Of a DNA stretch of 64,000 bases, positions 1 to 10,740 are shown one piece after another. The stretch lies in NCBI GenBank assembly GCA_018114805.1, contig CP073042.1, positions 1,984,001 through 2,048,000 on the forward strand. Direction: 5' to 3'. The notes below the pieces were generated by a model. It did not search any database. It was not told where the DNA came from and worked only from the letters and a program-made list of their open reading frames with translations. Numbering within the stretch: the stretch's first letter is position 1; every line of letters begins with the position of its first letter. The position numbers were made by a program, and so were the translations under genes. The stretch comes from Candidatus Streptomyces philanthi (lineage in GTDB: Bacteria > Actinomycetota > Actinomycetes > Streptomycetales > Streptomycetaceae).

Positions 1-136
1 GCACCCCGACGTGGCGGGGTGCCACCCCGGCGTACCCCCGCGCGCGACGGCCGGTCCCCGTCGCTCACCCGGCATCGCGCCGGGACCCCGGGCCGCGGGC
101 CGCCCCGGCGCGGGGACGGCCCGTAGGCTCGGCCCC

Positions 137-2294
137 ATGACCGGATACCTCTCGTTTCCTCGACAGCACGCGCGGACGCAGCGCTTCACCCTCGGGGCAC
201 CGCGCGCCTTCAGCGTGTCCCCGGACGGCGCGCGCGTCGTCTTCCTGCGCTCGCGGCACGGCACCGACCGGGCGAACCTGCTCTGGGTGCTCGACGTGGC
301 GCAGGGGCGGGAGTACCCGGCGGCGCGGCGGCGCGGGCGAGGAGTTGTCGGCCGAGGAGCGGGCCCGGCGCGAGCGCAGCCGCGAGGGCGCGGCCGTCGA
401 GTTGGCGGCCTTCGCCCTGTCGGGCCGACTCTTCGTCGCCGAGCTGCGCGCGGGCACCACGCGGGAGTTGTCGCCGGCCGCCGGGCACGGGCCGGTGGTG
501 GACCCGCGCCCGTCCCCCGACGGGCGGCACGTCGCGTACGCGGCGGGCGGCGCGCTGTAGGTCGTCGGCAGCGACGGCGCGGCCGACCGGGCGCTGGCCG
601 AGCCGGAGGGCCGGGACGTCACGTACGGCCTCGCGGAGTTCATCGCGGCCGAGGAGATGGACCGCTCGCGCGGCTTCTGGTGGTCGCCGAACAGCGACGC
701 GCTGCTGGTGGCGCGGGTGGACGAGTCCCCCGTACGGCGCTGGTGGATCGCCGATCCGGCCAACCCGGAGCGGGAGCCGACCGAGGTGCCCTACCCGGCG
801 GCCGGTACGCCCAACGCCGTGGTGACGCTCGCGCTGATCGGCCTGGACGGCACGCGCACCGAGGTCACCTGGGACCACGGGCGGTTCCCGTACCTGGCCC
901 GGGTGCACTGGTCGGCCGACGGGCCGCCGCTGCTCCTGGTGCAGGCCCGCGACCAGCGCACGCAGCGCTAGCTGACGGTCGACACCGCCACCGGCGAGAC
1001 GCGCACCGTGCACGCGGACGAGGACGACGCGTGGCTCGACCTCTTTTCCGGGGTGCCCGCCTGGACCCCGGACGGGCGGTTGGTACGGATCGCCGACGAG
1101 GCCGGCGCGCGCGTGGTGATGGTCGGCGACCAGCGGCTCACCTCGGACGCCCTGCACGTCAGGGCGGTGCTCGACATCGGCGAACGGGACGTGCTGTTCT
1201 CCGCCGCGCCCGGCGAGGGCGCCGGCCTGCCGCGAGTGCCCGGCGAGATCGGCGTCTACGGGGCCTGGTTCCGCGCCGGCGGCGACGGGCCCGGCGGATG
1301 CGAGCCGATCGCGCTCTCCCCCGACCCCGCCGTGACCTCCGCGGTGCGCGGCGGCGACGTGCTGGTGCTGCCCTCGCTGGGGCTGGCCGAGCCGGGCGTG
1401 CGGGTGGCGGTCGTACGGGCCGACGACGAGCGCGCGCCGGCCGACTGGGAGCGGCTGACCGAGATCGCCAGCCACGCGGAGCGCCCGGTCCTGACCGCCG
1501 CCCCGCACCTGGTCTTCGCCGGCGAGCGGAACATCCCCTGCGCCGTGCTGCTGCCCACAGGGGACGGGCCGCTGCCGGTCCTGATGGACCCGTACGGCGG
1601 GCCGCACGGGCAGCAGGTGCTCGCGGCGCACAACGCGTACCTGACCTCGCAGTGGTTCGCCGAACAGGGCTTCGCGGTGCTCGTGGCGGACGGCCGGGCC
1701 ACCCCGGGCCGCTCCTCGGCTGGGAGAAGGCGATCCGGCACGAGGTGGCAGCGGTGACGCTGCAGGATCAGGTGGACGCGCTGCACGCCCTCGCCGACCG
1801 GTTCCCGCTCGACCTAGGGCGGGTCGCCATCCGTGGCTGGTCGTACCGGGCTGCTCGCCGGGCTGGCCGGGCTGCGCCGCCCGGACGTCTTCCACGCGGC
1901 GATCGTCGGCGCCCCGGTCACCGACCAGCGGCTGTACGATACGCACTACACCGAACGCTACCTGGGCCACCCGGACGAGCGGCGCGAGGTGTACGCGCGC
2001 AACTCGCTGGTCACCGACAAGGGCCTGGTCGAGGCGGCGGAGCCGGCCCGGCCGATGATGATCATCCACGGCCTCGCGGACGACAACGTGGTGGTGGCCC
2101 ACACGCTGCGGCTCTCCTCCGCCCTGCTCGCGGCCGGCCGCCCGCACGAGGTGGTGCCGCTGTCCGGCGTCACCCACATGACCCCGCAGGAGCAGGTGGC
2201 GGAGAACCTGCTGCTGCTCCAGGTGGAGTTCCTGCGCCGGTCGCTGGCGCTGCCCGGCGGCGACGACGCGGCAGCGGAGGGCGGCGCGGCCTAG
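137..2294 (+). pseudogene. S9 family prolyl oligopeptidase (DPP-IV-like), broken
   Basis: Remnant of a cytoplasmic S9 serine peptidase (N-terminal beta-propeller plus C-terminal alpha/beta hydrolase), which would cleave peptides after proline. The N-terminus from ATG 137 reads in one frame, beginning MTGYLSFPRQHARTQRF. It shifts frame near 330, then hits TAG at 558 and TAG at 969 within propeller sequence. It shifts again near 1710 and 1840. The 1840 lesion falls in the nucleophile elbow: GWSY is followed by an apparent 2-base loss where GG is expected. The catalytic Asp (LADDN) and His (GVTHM) regions survive in the last frame, ending at 2294. With at least five lesions, no active enzyme can be made. 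Family assignment is by motif recognition; the number of lesions is read directly. Confidence 0.85.
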
Positions 2295-2455
2295 CTACCT
2301 GACGTGCCGCCCGAGCCACCGCGCGGGCGGCGACGCCGCCCGGCACCGCCGGGTTACCCAGGGGTCCGCGCCCCCAAGAACGCCGGTGGCGGGTCGGCCG
2401 AATTCCGTCGGTCGGTCGCGTCCGCCCGCCGCGCGCGATCAGTCGGACGGCCCGC

Positions 2456-3711
2456 CTAGCAGGAGCCGGGCGGGTTCGACGGAGGTGGTCCAGCGGGCGG
2501 CGGCGGTGGCGGACTCGCCGGGGGCGGCGGGGCGCCGTAGCCGCCGCCCTGGTGGCCCCCTGCTGGCCACCCTGGTATCCGCCCTGGTAGCCACCCTGAT
2601 AGCCACCGCCCTGCTGGCCGCCCGGATAGCCGTCCTGGTAGCCGCCGGCCGACGGGTAGTTGCGAGGCGAGGGGTTCGGGCCGTAGCCGTCGGGGGTGGC
2701 GTAGCCGTCACCGCCGTGGCCCGGTGTGGGCTGGGGGCCCCAGCCGGGTGGTGAGCCCGTGACGTGCTCGGGTCCTCGCGGGGCCAGCGCGAGGAGGGCC
2801 ACCAGGCCGGCGGCGACCTGCACGAAGGACGACCACACGAACAGCTTCTGGCCGGTGGCCAGCTCGTCCATGACGTCGAGGATCTCCAGCTTGAAGATGA
2901 TCGACAGGTCACCGACCGAGTACGCGATGACCAGGAGGGCGGCGATCAGGCCCAGCGGCCGGACGTACGGGGTCCGGCGCAGCGCCAGGGCGCCGGCCAC
3001 GACCGCGAGGAGCGCGACAAGCCAACCGACCCAGCCGGTGGGCTGGCCGAGGACCGTCAGGAGGTAGCGCTCTCCGGTGAGCTGTCGCTTGTACACCTCC
3101 CAGCCCCGGTCCTGGGCGAAGTAGATCTGCCAGCCGATCAGCACCAGGCCGATGCCGCCGAGGAAGGCGAAGGCCGTCCCCGCCCCACCGGGCGTGGGCT
3201 CGGCGGGTCGTGCCGGCGGGGCCGCACCGTACCGCTGCTGGTCGAGCGCCGGGGGCCGCTGCCGGGCCGCGTTGCGCGCGACGGCGACCGCCAGCAGCAT
3301 CGCCGCGCTGACCAACACCGCCGACCAGCACGTGAGTTGCGCCCGGGTGGCCGTGCCGCCGGGCATGCCGTCCATCCAGTCGGCGTGCAGGTTCCACAGA
3401 CTGGGCAGGCGCAGCGCGATGGTGGTCACCGCGACGGCGACCAGGGCGCTGCCAGCGACGGCGGACCGCAGGACGATCAGACCGGTCGCCACGTAGAGCA
3501 CGAGCAGGACCAGGCCGTAGTAGGACGAGGTGACCAGGCCCCCGCTGTAGGAGGAGGTCCCCAGCCCGAGCCAGTACCACCACACGGTGGACGCCTCGTC
3601 GGCCTCGTTCAGGTCCCGGATGATCCAGGCCAGCGAGATGGCGGCGAACACGGCGCAGTACAGCGCACCGAAGATCCGTAACTCACGCCAGATGGTTTGC
3701 TGTCCACTCAC
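2456..3711 (-). pseudogene. Multi-pass membrane protein with Gly/Tyr/Gln and Pro-rich tail, frameshifted
   Basis: The protein starts MSGQQTIWRELRIFGALY and has about seven hydrophobic segments over the first 310 residues. A low-complexity tail follows, with repeated GGYQ units (about 2560-2640), then a Pro-rich end. No function recognised; similar tails occur in streptomycete membrane proteins of unknown role. The frame closes correctly, ending in the residues NPPGSC with TAG at 2458-2456, only if one base is restored in a run of five G on the coding strand near 2567. Uncorrected, the frame runs on to about 2170 and overlaps the peptidase remnant. The lesion is a homopolymer contraction at the C-terminus, so the membrane part could still be made. 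Either a mild pseudogene or a sequencing slip. Confidence 0.6.
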
Positions 3712-4186
3712 GTCGGCCGCCCCCCTGACTACCCCGCTCGGGCAGCGGCACCGCCCGGAACGTGGGGTCTACCCAGCGTGCGCGCGATCTAGTGCGCCGA
3801 CGGCGACGAGGTCGGAAAAACTGTCGGCGGCCCCGGGATCTCCCGCTTTCCGTGGCCGTACGCTCCCGGCGGCGATGCGCTCACATATCGGCATGATCGG
3901 GTGCGATGGCGTGTACTGGCGGTGAAACGGCCTGAAAATCAACGGGTTTGAAGAGAATTTAGGGGCGTCTGTCGCCTTTTCCGTACGGCCTGTCAAGCAC
4001 GCGCCCACCTCGATCTGCACAACCTTCGCTCAAGAAGGTGGCAGCCGCCCGGTATCTGTTCCACGCCCCCCTTGACCGAGCTAGGAATTCATTGCGACAG
4101 TCCCGCTCATCCGACGGCGCGTAACAGCGTCCGCGGGTAGTCCACGAGCACGGCACACCCAGTGAGAAGTGCGGGGGCGCTTCGCG
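3712..4186. other. Intergenic region between divergent membrane protein and bldK-like operon
   Basis: About 475 bases without a supportable gene. Composition is lower in GC around 3925-3965 (AT-rich, with gaatttaggg). A short hairpin is possible at 4023-4038. This should hold the promoters of the two divergent transcription units, but I cannot point to a convincing -35/-10 pair. Confidence 0.4.
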
Positions 4187-5248
4187 ATGACGAGTCCATT
4201 CTAGGCCGCTGCCGCAGGGCCCGAACCCGCCGCGAGCGGCGTGCCACCGGGCCCGGGGCGGGCGGCGAAAGGGAGCGGTCCGAGCGAGCCGGTGGTGGCC
4301 AGGGAGTTGGTCGGCCGCTCGCCCCGGCAATTGATGTGGCGTCGCTTCCGGCGCGACCGGGCGGGCGTGGTCGCCGCCCTGGTGGTGCTGTTCTTCTTCG
4401 CCGTCGCGCTGCTGGCGCCGGTGATCTCGTGGCTGTACGGAAAGGACGCGTACACCACCTACGGCCTGGACCAGCCGGAACTCCTCGACCCGGTCAGCGG
4501 CTATCCGATGAAACCCAACGACGGGATCGACGGCGAGTTCTGGTTCGGAATCGAACCGAAACTCGGCCGCGACGTGCTGATGCAGCTCGTCTACGGCATT
4601 CGCACCTCGTTGCTCATCGGTCTCGCCGCCACCGTGCTCTCCACGATCACCGGCATCGTCATCGGAGTGGCCGCCGGATATCTCGGTGAGCGCACCGACT
4701 ACTTCCTGGGCCGGCTCATCGATCTGCTGCTCTCCTTTCCGCAGCAGTTGTTCTTCGTGGCCTTCATGCCGGTGGTCACCGCGCTTTTCGTGAGCCCGGA
4801 GAAGGAAACGCCCACCTATTTGCGGGTGACGGCGCTGGTCCTGGTGTTGTGGCTGCTCGGGTGGATGCAGTTGGCCCGGCTGCTGCGCGGGCAGGTGCTC
4901 TCGCTGCGGGAGCGGGAGTTCGTCGAGGCGGCCCGGGTGACCGGGGCGTCCCCGTGGCGGATCATCCGCAAGGAGTTGCTGCCCAACCTGGGCACGCCGA
5001 TCCTCGTGCAGTCCATGCTGATGCTCCCCATGTTCGTGACCGCCGAGGCCGGCCTCTCCTTCCTCGGCGTCGGGGTCGTGGAGCCGACCCCGGACTGGGG
5101 CCGGATGTTCGCCAAGGGGGCCGAGGTCTACGAGGGCGACATCACCTACATATTCTTCCCCGGCGTCGCGATGGTGGTCTTCGTCGTCGCCTTCAACCTG
5201 CTCGGGGACTCCGTCCGGGACGCCCTGAATCCCAAGACCACCCGGTGA
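4187..5248 (+). CDS. Oligopeptide ABC transporter permease (DppC/OppC type), bldKA-like, start region damaged
   Basis: Inner-membrane permease of an oligopeptide importer. It has an N-terminal transmembrane helix (AALVVLFFFAVALLAPVIS), further helices, and the EAA-type loop EFVEAARVTGASPWRIIRKE that docks on the ATPases. The likely original start is ATG 4187, but the sixth codon is TAG (4202-4204), followed in frame by the rest of the protein. Translation would have to restart at GTG 4241, which has only a weak upstream Shine-Dalgarno. From 4241 the frame is open for 335 residues to TGA 5248. Gene order permease, lipoprotein, permease, ATPase, ATPase matches the S. coelicolor bldK operon. I infer that this is a bldK-type peptide importer. 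Expression is probably reduced by the early stop. Confidence 0.75.
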
Positions 5249-5418
5249 ACCGGCCGCCGGAAGGGCGCCGAGCGGACCGCAAGGCGGCCCTCTCGGCCCC
5301 GTGGCCCAGGCGGTGCCGGCCAGCGCCGGGCAGCTCGGCGGTGACCGGCGGGGCCAGACACCACCAGGCAGACAGTGCGCAGGAGTGTTCGTCCAACGAG
5401 GCAGGTGCATTCACAGCC

Positions 5419-7198
5419 ATGACGGTCCACCACACATCGAAAGTCAGAACCCGCGTCATCGCGCTAGCCGCCGGGGCCCTGGTGCTCACGGCGTGCAGCG
5501 AGGGCGGCGGGTCCGGCGGCGACCGCTCGGCGGAGCCGACGATGGCCGCCCAGGGCATCACCCTGGGCACCGCGGCCGACTCCACCGGGCCCGCGAAGGA
5601 GGTGGCCGGCGCGAAGAAGGGCGGCACGGTCCGGGTCCTGCAGCGCGACGCGTACGAGTACCTGGACCCCGGACAGATCTACGTCAGCGACGAGCTGATC
5701 ATGCAGACCGTCTACAACCGGACGCTGACCAGCTACCAGGTGGACGACAAGACGGGGAAGACGAAGTTGGTCGGCGACCTCGCGACCGACATCGGCAGGT
5801 CCTCGGAGGGCGGCCGGACCTGGACGTACGCGCTCAAGGACGGGCTGAAGTTCGAGGACGGGACGCCCATCACCTCGCGGGACGTGCGGCACTCCATCGA
5901 GCGGCTGTACGCGAAGTATCCAGACCAACGGGCCGCTCTACCTCCAGCAGTGGCTCTCCGGCGAGGGGCAGAGCTACCGCGAGGCGCTGCCGGACGGCCC
6001 GTACGGCGGGGACCACCTGCCGGCGTCGGTGCTCGACACGCCGGACGACAAGACCATCGTCTTCCACTTCGACCAGCCGCGCGCCGAGGTGCCGTTCGCG
6101 GTCGCCATGCCGAACATCGGCGCGGTGCCGCCGGGCAAGGACAAGAAGGAGGGGTACAACAAGGCGCCGGTCGCCTCGGGTCCGTACAAGGTCGCCGACT
6201 ACAAGCCGGGCAAGGGAATCGCATCCGTGCGCAACGAGCACTGGGACCCGAAGACCGACCCGATACGGCACCAGTACGTGGACCGCTTCGAGGTGTCCTT
6301 CGGGCACCAGTGGACGGACTCCACACGCCTCCTCCTCGCCGACCAGGGCGCCGACAAGCAGGCCATGACCTGAAACAACGCGGTGGACCCGGCGCAGATC
6401 TCCACCGTTTTGAAGGACCGGGGGGCTATGGCGCGCTCGCTGGCCCGCACCCAGCCGTACGTGGACGTCGTCAGCATCAACACCAGCCGGGTCAGGAACA
6501 AGAAGGTCCGCGAGGCGCTGGCCTGGGCGTTCCCCAACGGCCAGTACCTCCAGCAGTACGGCGGACCCAAGGCCGGCGAGATCGCCGGATCGCTGGTCGG
6601 CCCGACCCTCAAGGGCCACAACCGCGACTTCGACCCGTTCCAGAAGCGGAAGTACCCCGGCGGCAACACCGAGAAAGCGAAAGAGTTGCTGAAGGAGGCG
6701 GGCGAGGAGGGCTACCGGATCGTCTACGCGTACGGCAACGACAAGCCCGCGCAGGACGCGTCGGTGGTCGTGGAACGGGCCCTTGAGGCGGCCGGCTTCA
6801 CGGTGGAGAAGAAGGAGTTGGACCGCGGCACGTACTACACGCAGATCGGCAGGGTGAACAACACCTACGACCTGTACCGCTCCTCGTGGAGCGCCGACTG
6901 GCCGTCGGGCTCGACGGTCGTCCCGCCGGTCTACGGCGGCAAGAACGTCTACGACAGCTCGCCGAATTACTCCCACCTCGACTCCCCCGCCATCAACAAG
7001 GAGATCGAGCGGATCGAGGACTTGAACAAGGCGGCCCCCGAGTGGGTCAGGCTCGGTGAGCGGGTGCTGACCGAGGAGGTTCCGCAGGTCCCGGTCTTCT
7101 ACAACCGGCTTTTCACGCTGTGGGGTTCGGGCGTCGGCGGGGTCAAGTTCCACGAGCCGTACGGCGCGGTCGACCCGACGGCCGTGTTAGTGAAGTGA
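5419..7198 (+). pseudogene. Oligopeptide-binding lipoprotein (SBP family 5), bldKB-like, broken
   Basis: Extracellular solute-binding lipoprotein. The signal peptide ends in a lipobox LTAC (Cys at about residue 26), and the mature part begins KKGGTVRVLQRDAYEYLDPG. The frame breaks near 5920 (after ERLYAKY; the family sequence resumes as QTNGPLYLQQW one frame over). A TGA at 6371-6373 interrupts AMT-NNAVDP, where Trp is expected (TGG to TGA). The remainder is open to 7198 with normal family features. A TTA leucine codon lies at 7187-7189, three codons before the stop, so translation would also have been bldA-dependent. It sits between two permeases and is followed by a strong hairpin (7206-7257). 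Without this protein the importer cannot take up its ligand. Confidence 0.85.
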
Positions 7199-7205
7199 GG
7201 CCCCC

Positions 7206-7257
7206 CGCGCGCGGTGGACGGCCGCACTCGCGCCGTGCCGGCCGTCCACCGCGCGCG
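7206..7257. terminator. Strong inverted repeat between bldKB-like and bldKC-like genes
   Basis: Two perfect 18-base arms (7206-7223 and 7240-7257) separated by 16 bases, eight bases after the lipoprotein stop codon. There is no U-run, as is usual in Streptomyces. Its position after the binding-protein gene inside the operon suggests a processing or attenuation hairpin that raises lipoprotein mRNA relative to the permease and ATPase genes. Confidence 0.65.
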
Positions 7258-7326
7258 AGGAACGCGCCCGTGCAGTGGCCGCGCCCGCCCGGGGCCCGCG
7301 CCCCCGCCCCGGAGACCCGCGATGCC

Positions 7327-8295
7327 ATGCTGAGATTCCTCTTCCGCCGCTCCCTCGGCGCGGTCGTGATCCTCGTACTGATCAGCGCGATCACCTTCTT
7401 CCTCTTCTTCGCGCTGCCCGCCGACCCCGTCAGGCTGGCCTGCGGGAAGAACTGCGACCCGGCGTCCCTGGCCCTCATCAACGAGAACCTCGGCCTCGAC
7501 AAGTTGATCCCCTTCCAGTACTGGGAGTTCATGGTCGGCATCGTCGCGGGCCGGGACTTCCCCGTCGGGCACTGCGACGCGCCGTGCTTCGGCTACTCCT
7601 TCGTCAACCAGGAGCCGGTGTGGCTCACCATCGTGGACCGCTTCCCCACCACGCTCTCGCTGGCGCTCGGCGCGGCCGTGGTCTTCCTGGTGGTGGGCGT
7701 GGGCATCGGGATGATCGCCGCGTGGCGGCGCGGCACCTGGGTCGACAAGCTCTTCAGCTCGCTCTCGCTGCTCGGCCAGTCGCTCCAGGTCTACTTCGTG
7801 GGCGTGCTGTGCCTGGCCTGGTTCGTCAGCGAGCTGTCGATCATGGAGCAGCAGGCGTACCACCCGATCACCGAGAACCCCGCCAGGTGGTTCAGCGGCA
7901 TGCTGCTGCCCTGGCTGGTCCTCTCGCTGATCTTCATAGCCAACTACAGCCGGATGACCCGCTCGCAGTTGGTCGAGCAGTTGCACGAGGACCACGTGCG
8001 CACCGCCCGCGCCAAGAGCCTGTCCGGGCGCGCGGTCTTCTTCCGGTACGCCTGGCGCGGGGCCATCGCGCCCATCTTCGGCATGGACCTGGGCTCGCTG
8101 CTCGGCGGCGCCATGATCACCGAGTACACGTTCACGCTGCACGGCGTCGGCCGGCTGGCGGTGGACTCGGTCCGCCTCACCTACCTGCCCATGCTGATGG
8201 GCGTGATGCTGATCAGCTCGGCGGCGATCGTCGTGTTCACCATCGTCGTGGACGCCTTGTACGCCGTCATCGACCCGCGCGTGCGCCTCGCATAG
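7327..8295 (+). CDS. Oligopeptide ABC transporter permease (DppB/OppB type), bldKC-like
   Basis: Intact 322-residue inner-membrane permease. It begins MLRFLFRRSLGAVVILVLIS, the typical DppB/OppB first helix, followed by a periplasmic loop and five more helices. The EAA-like cytoplasmic loop includes VRTARAKSLSGRAVFFRYAWR, and the protein ends YAVIDPRVRLA, the usual family terminus. ATG 7327 was chosen because it gives the canonical N-terminus. This is the only member of the bldK-like operon with no visible lesion. The following ATPase starts 15 bases after its stop. It would form the translocation pore with the 4187-5248 permease. Confidence 0.85.
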   Translation: MLRFLFRRSLGAVVILVLISAITFFLFFALPADPVRLACGKNCDPASLALINENLGLDKLIPFQYWEFMVGIVAGRDFPVGHCDAPCFGYSFVNQEPVWLTIVDRFPTTLSLALGAAVVFLVVGVGIGMIAAWRRGTWVDKLFSSLSLLGQSLQVYFVGVLCLAWFVSELSIMEQQAYHPITENPARWFSGMLLPWLVLSLIFIANYSRMTRSQLVEQLHEDHVRTARAKSLSGRAVFFRYAWRGAIAPIFGMDLGSLLGGAMITEYTFTLHGVGRLAVDSVRLTYLPMLMGVMLISSAAIVVFTIVVDALYAVIDPRVRLA

Positions 8296-8309
8296 GAGGG
8301 CTGAGCCAG

Positions 8310-9288
8310 ATGACCACCGTCACCCGTGGCGCGCCGGCGCCCGCGCCGGGCGCGGCCGGCGGCTACCTGTCCGTACGCGACCTCCAGGTGCGCTTCGCCA
8401 CCGAGGACGGCACCGTGAAGGCGGTGGACGGGCTCTCCTTCGACCTGGAGCGGGGCCGCACGCTCGGCGTCGTCGGCGAGTCCGGCTCGGGCAAGTCCGT
8501 CACCAGCCTCACCGTGCTCGGCCTGCACGACCCGCGCACCACCACCGTGGAGGGCCAGATCCTGCTGGAAGGGCAGGAGTTGACCGGCGCCGGCGAGCGC
8601 GCACTGGAAAGCCTGCGCGGCAACAAGATAGCGATGATCTTCCAGGACCCGCTGACCGCGCTCTCCCCGTACTACACGGTCGGCCGGCAGATCGCCGAGC
8701 CGTACCGCAAGCACACCGGCGCCTCCAAGCGGGCGGCGCGGAACCGTACGCGAGGTCCTGTCCGCGCCCCAACACCCTTATACCTGGCGCCTTTTGGACT
8801 CTATGCCGACCCTGGCCGGCGCCGTGGACACCCCACTGACGCCCATTCCCGGCGCCCCGCCCAGCCTGCTCGCCCCGCCCTCCGGCTGCCCCTTCCACCC
8901 GCGCTGCGGGTACGCCGCCGTGGTGGGCGGCGACCGCTGCGCGACGGAGCGGCCGGCGCTACCCTCAGGCCGGGGGGCCGCCTGCCACCTGGGCCCGGAG
9001 CGCGCGGGCGCCGTGCGGCGGGGCGGGCCGAAGGCCGTCCGGCCGGAAGCGGCGTCGGGGGCGCGCCCGGCGGGGGCCGGCGTGACGGGGCCGGGGCGGG
9101 CCGAGGACCTGGGGCCGGTCAAGGGCCCGGGGCGGGCCGAGAACCTGGGCGGCGGGTCGGCGGACGGTGGGTCGGCTGACGGTGGGTCGGCTGACGGTGG
9201 GCCGGGGGGCGACGGGATCAGGGGGCAAGCGACCGGGCGGCGAGCAGCCGGGCGGGGCGTCAGGCAGGGGCAGCCAGGGAGGGGACCG
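8310..9288 (+). pseudogene. Oligopeptide ABC transporter ATPase (DppD type), bldKD-like, internal deletion
   Basis: ATP-binding subunit whose N-terminal part is normal: Walker A GESGSGKS and Q-loop IAMIFQDPLTALSPYYTVG. After KRAARNRT (near 8745) the sequence jumps, in another frame, to the C-terminal family region REVLSAPQHPYTWRLLDSMP and the Cys-containing tail CPFHPRCGY. The ABC signature (LSGGQ), Walker B and H-loop are absent, so roughly 100 residues have been deleted together with a frame change. No stop separates it from the next ATPase gene in that frame. The end coordinate is set just before the next start, because the original stop cannot be seen. It is non-functional as an ATPase. 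Confidence 0.85.
9154..9198 (+). repeat. 15-bp tandem repeat x3 (encodes GGSAD units)
   Basis: Three consecutive 15-base copies (gggtcggcKgacggt, K = g or t) at 9154-9168, 9169-9183 and 9184-9198. They encode repeated Gly-Gly-Ser-Ala-Asp in the tail of the broken ATPase. Upstream, a second pair of near-identical segments (around 9090-9150) repeats cggggcgggccgagRacctg. Likely a low-complexity linker that has expanded by slippage. Confidence 0.7.
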
Positions 9289-10542
9289 ATGAAGCAGAAC
9301 GTACCCACGGCAGCGGGGCGGGCCGCCGACCAGGACGTACCCACCGAACAGGACGCGCGGCGCGGGGCAGCCGACGGGAAACGAACCCGCGCTCGGGGAG
9401 CCGCTGCTCGTGGCCGAGCGGCTGACCAAGCACTTCCCGATCACGGGCGGATTCCCGTTCCAGCGGAAGGTCGGCGCCGTGCAGGCGGTGGACGGCATCG
9501 ACCTGGCGGTGCACGCGGGCGAGAGCTTCAGCCTGGTCGGTGAGTCGGGGTGCGGCAAGTCCACCATCGGACGGCTGCTGACCCGCCTGCTCGAACCGAC
9601 GGCCGGCCGGATCAGCTACCGGGGTCAGGACATCACGCACGCCGACCGCAAGGCCCTGGCCCCGATCCGCTCCGAGATCCAGATGATCTTCCAGGACCCG
9701 TACTCGTCCCTCAACCCCCGCCAGACGATCGGCGCGATCATCTCCGGCCCGATGGAGATCAACCGCATCCGGCCCCCCGGCGGCCGGGAGGCCCGGGTGC
9801 GCGAACTCCTGGAGACGGTGGGCCTCAGCCCCGAGCACCACAACCGCTTCCCGCACGAGTTCTCCGGCGACCAACGCCAACACATCGGCGTGGCCCGCGC
9901 CCTCGCCCTCAACCCCCGCCTCATCGTCGCCGACGAGCCCGTCTCCGCCCTCGACGTCTCCATCCAGGCCCAGGTCGTCAACCTGGTCCAGCGCCTGCGC
10001 GCCGAACTCGGCATCGCCTTCGTCTTCATCGCCCACGACCTGGCGGTGGTCCGGCACTTCTCGCAGCGGGTCGCGGTGATGTACCTCGGCAAGATCGTCG
10101 AGGTGGGTGACCGCGAGTCCATCTACGCCCACCCACGCCACCCGTACACCCACGCCCTGCTGTCGGCGGTCCCGGACGCGACGGGGTTCCTCGCGGTGAG
10201 CGGGCCGGCGACGGACTCCCCCGCCGACGCCCCCTCCGACGGCTCTGGCCGCTCGGCCCGCTCGGCCCGCCCCGCAGGCGGCGGACGGATCCGTCTCGCC
10301 GGCGATGTCCCCTCACCCATCCACCCCCGTCGGGCTGCCGCTTCCGCACCCGCTGCTGGAAGGCGCGGGACCGCTGCGCGACCGAGGAACCACCCCTGAC
10401 CCGCATCCCGGGCAACCGGGCCGGCCACCTCGTGGCCTGCCACTTCCCGGAGGACCCGACGACTGAGCGCGCCGATGAAGTGATTCTGGACCCGGCGTTG
10501 CGGGGCGGGGGTGTGGCGAAGACTCGTGGTGTGGAGGGGTGA
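9289..10542 (+). pseudogene. Oligopeptide ABC transporter ATPase (DppF/OppF type), bldKE-like, frameshifted
   Basis: ATP-binding subunit starting at ATG 9289 ([11 protein letters not shown]). An extra A in aaa at 9379-9381 shifts the frame before the nucleotide-binding domain. The domain then reads from about 9400: Walker [10 protein letters not shown]-loop QMIFQDPYSSLNP, Walker B RLIVADEPVSALD, H-loop FIAHDL. The signature reads FSGDQRQHIGVARAL instead of the family SGGQRQRIGIARAL. The conserved Gly to Asp and Arg to His changes are both explainable by G-to-A. A C lost from a C-run near 10327 breaks the C-terminal Cys region; correct frame resumes as [16 protein letters not shown] and ends at TGA 10542. 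Inactivated by indels and probably also by the signature change. Confidence 0.85.
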
Positions 10543-10740
10543 GGAGGCGGACTGGGCCCCGCCCCTGAACGGCCCTAGTCTCAGTCAACGGTCCACTTTC
10601 GATGCTCCGGGCCAGGCGCACAGACCTCGGCCAGTTCACCTCTGGTCGAGGCGATTCAGTCGCAGGTGTGATTGACAACACAGCCTGCGCGCGGACAAGT
10701 TGGCTTCGCCGAGTCACGAGGAGACGGAGGTACACCACCG

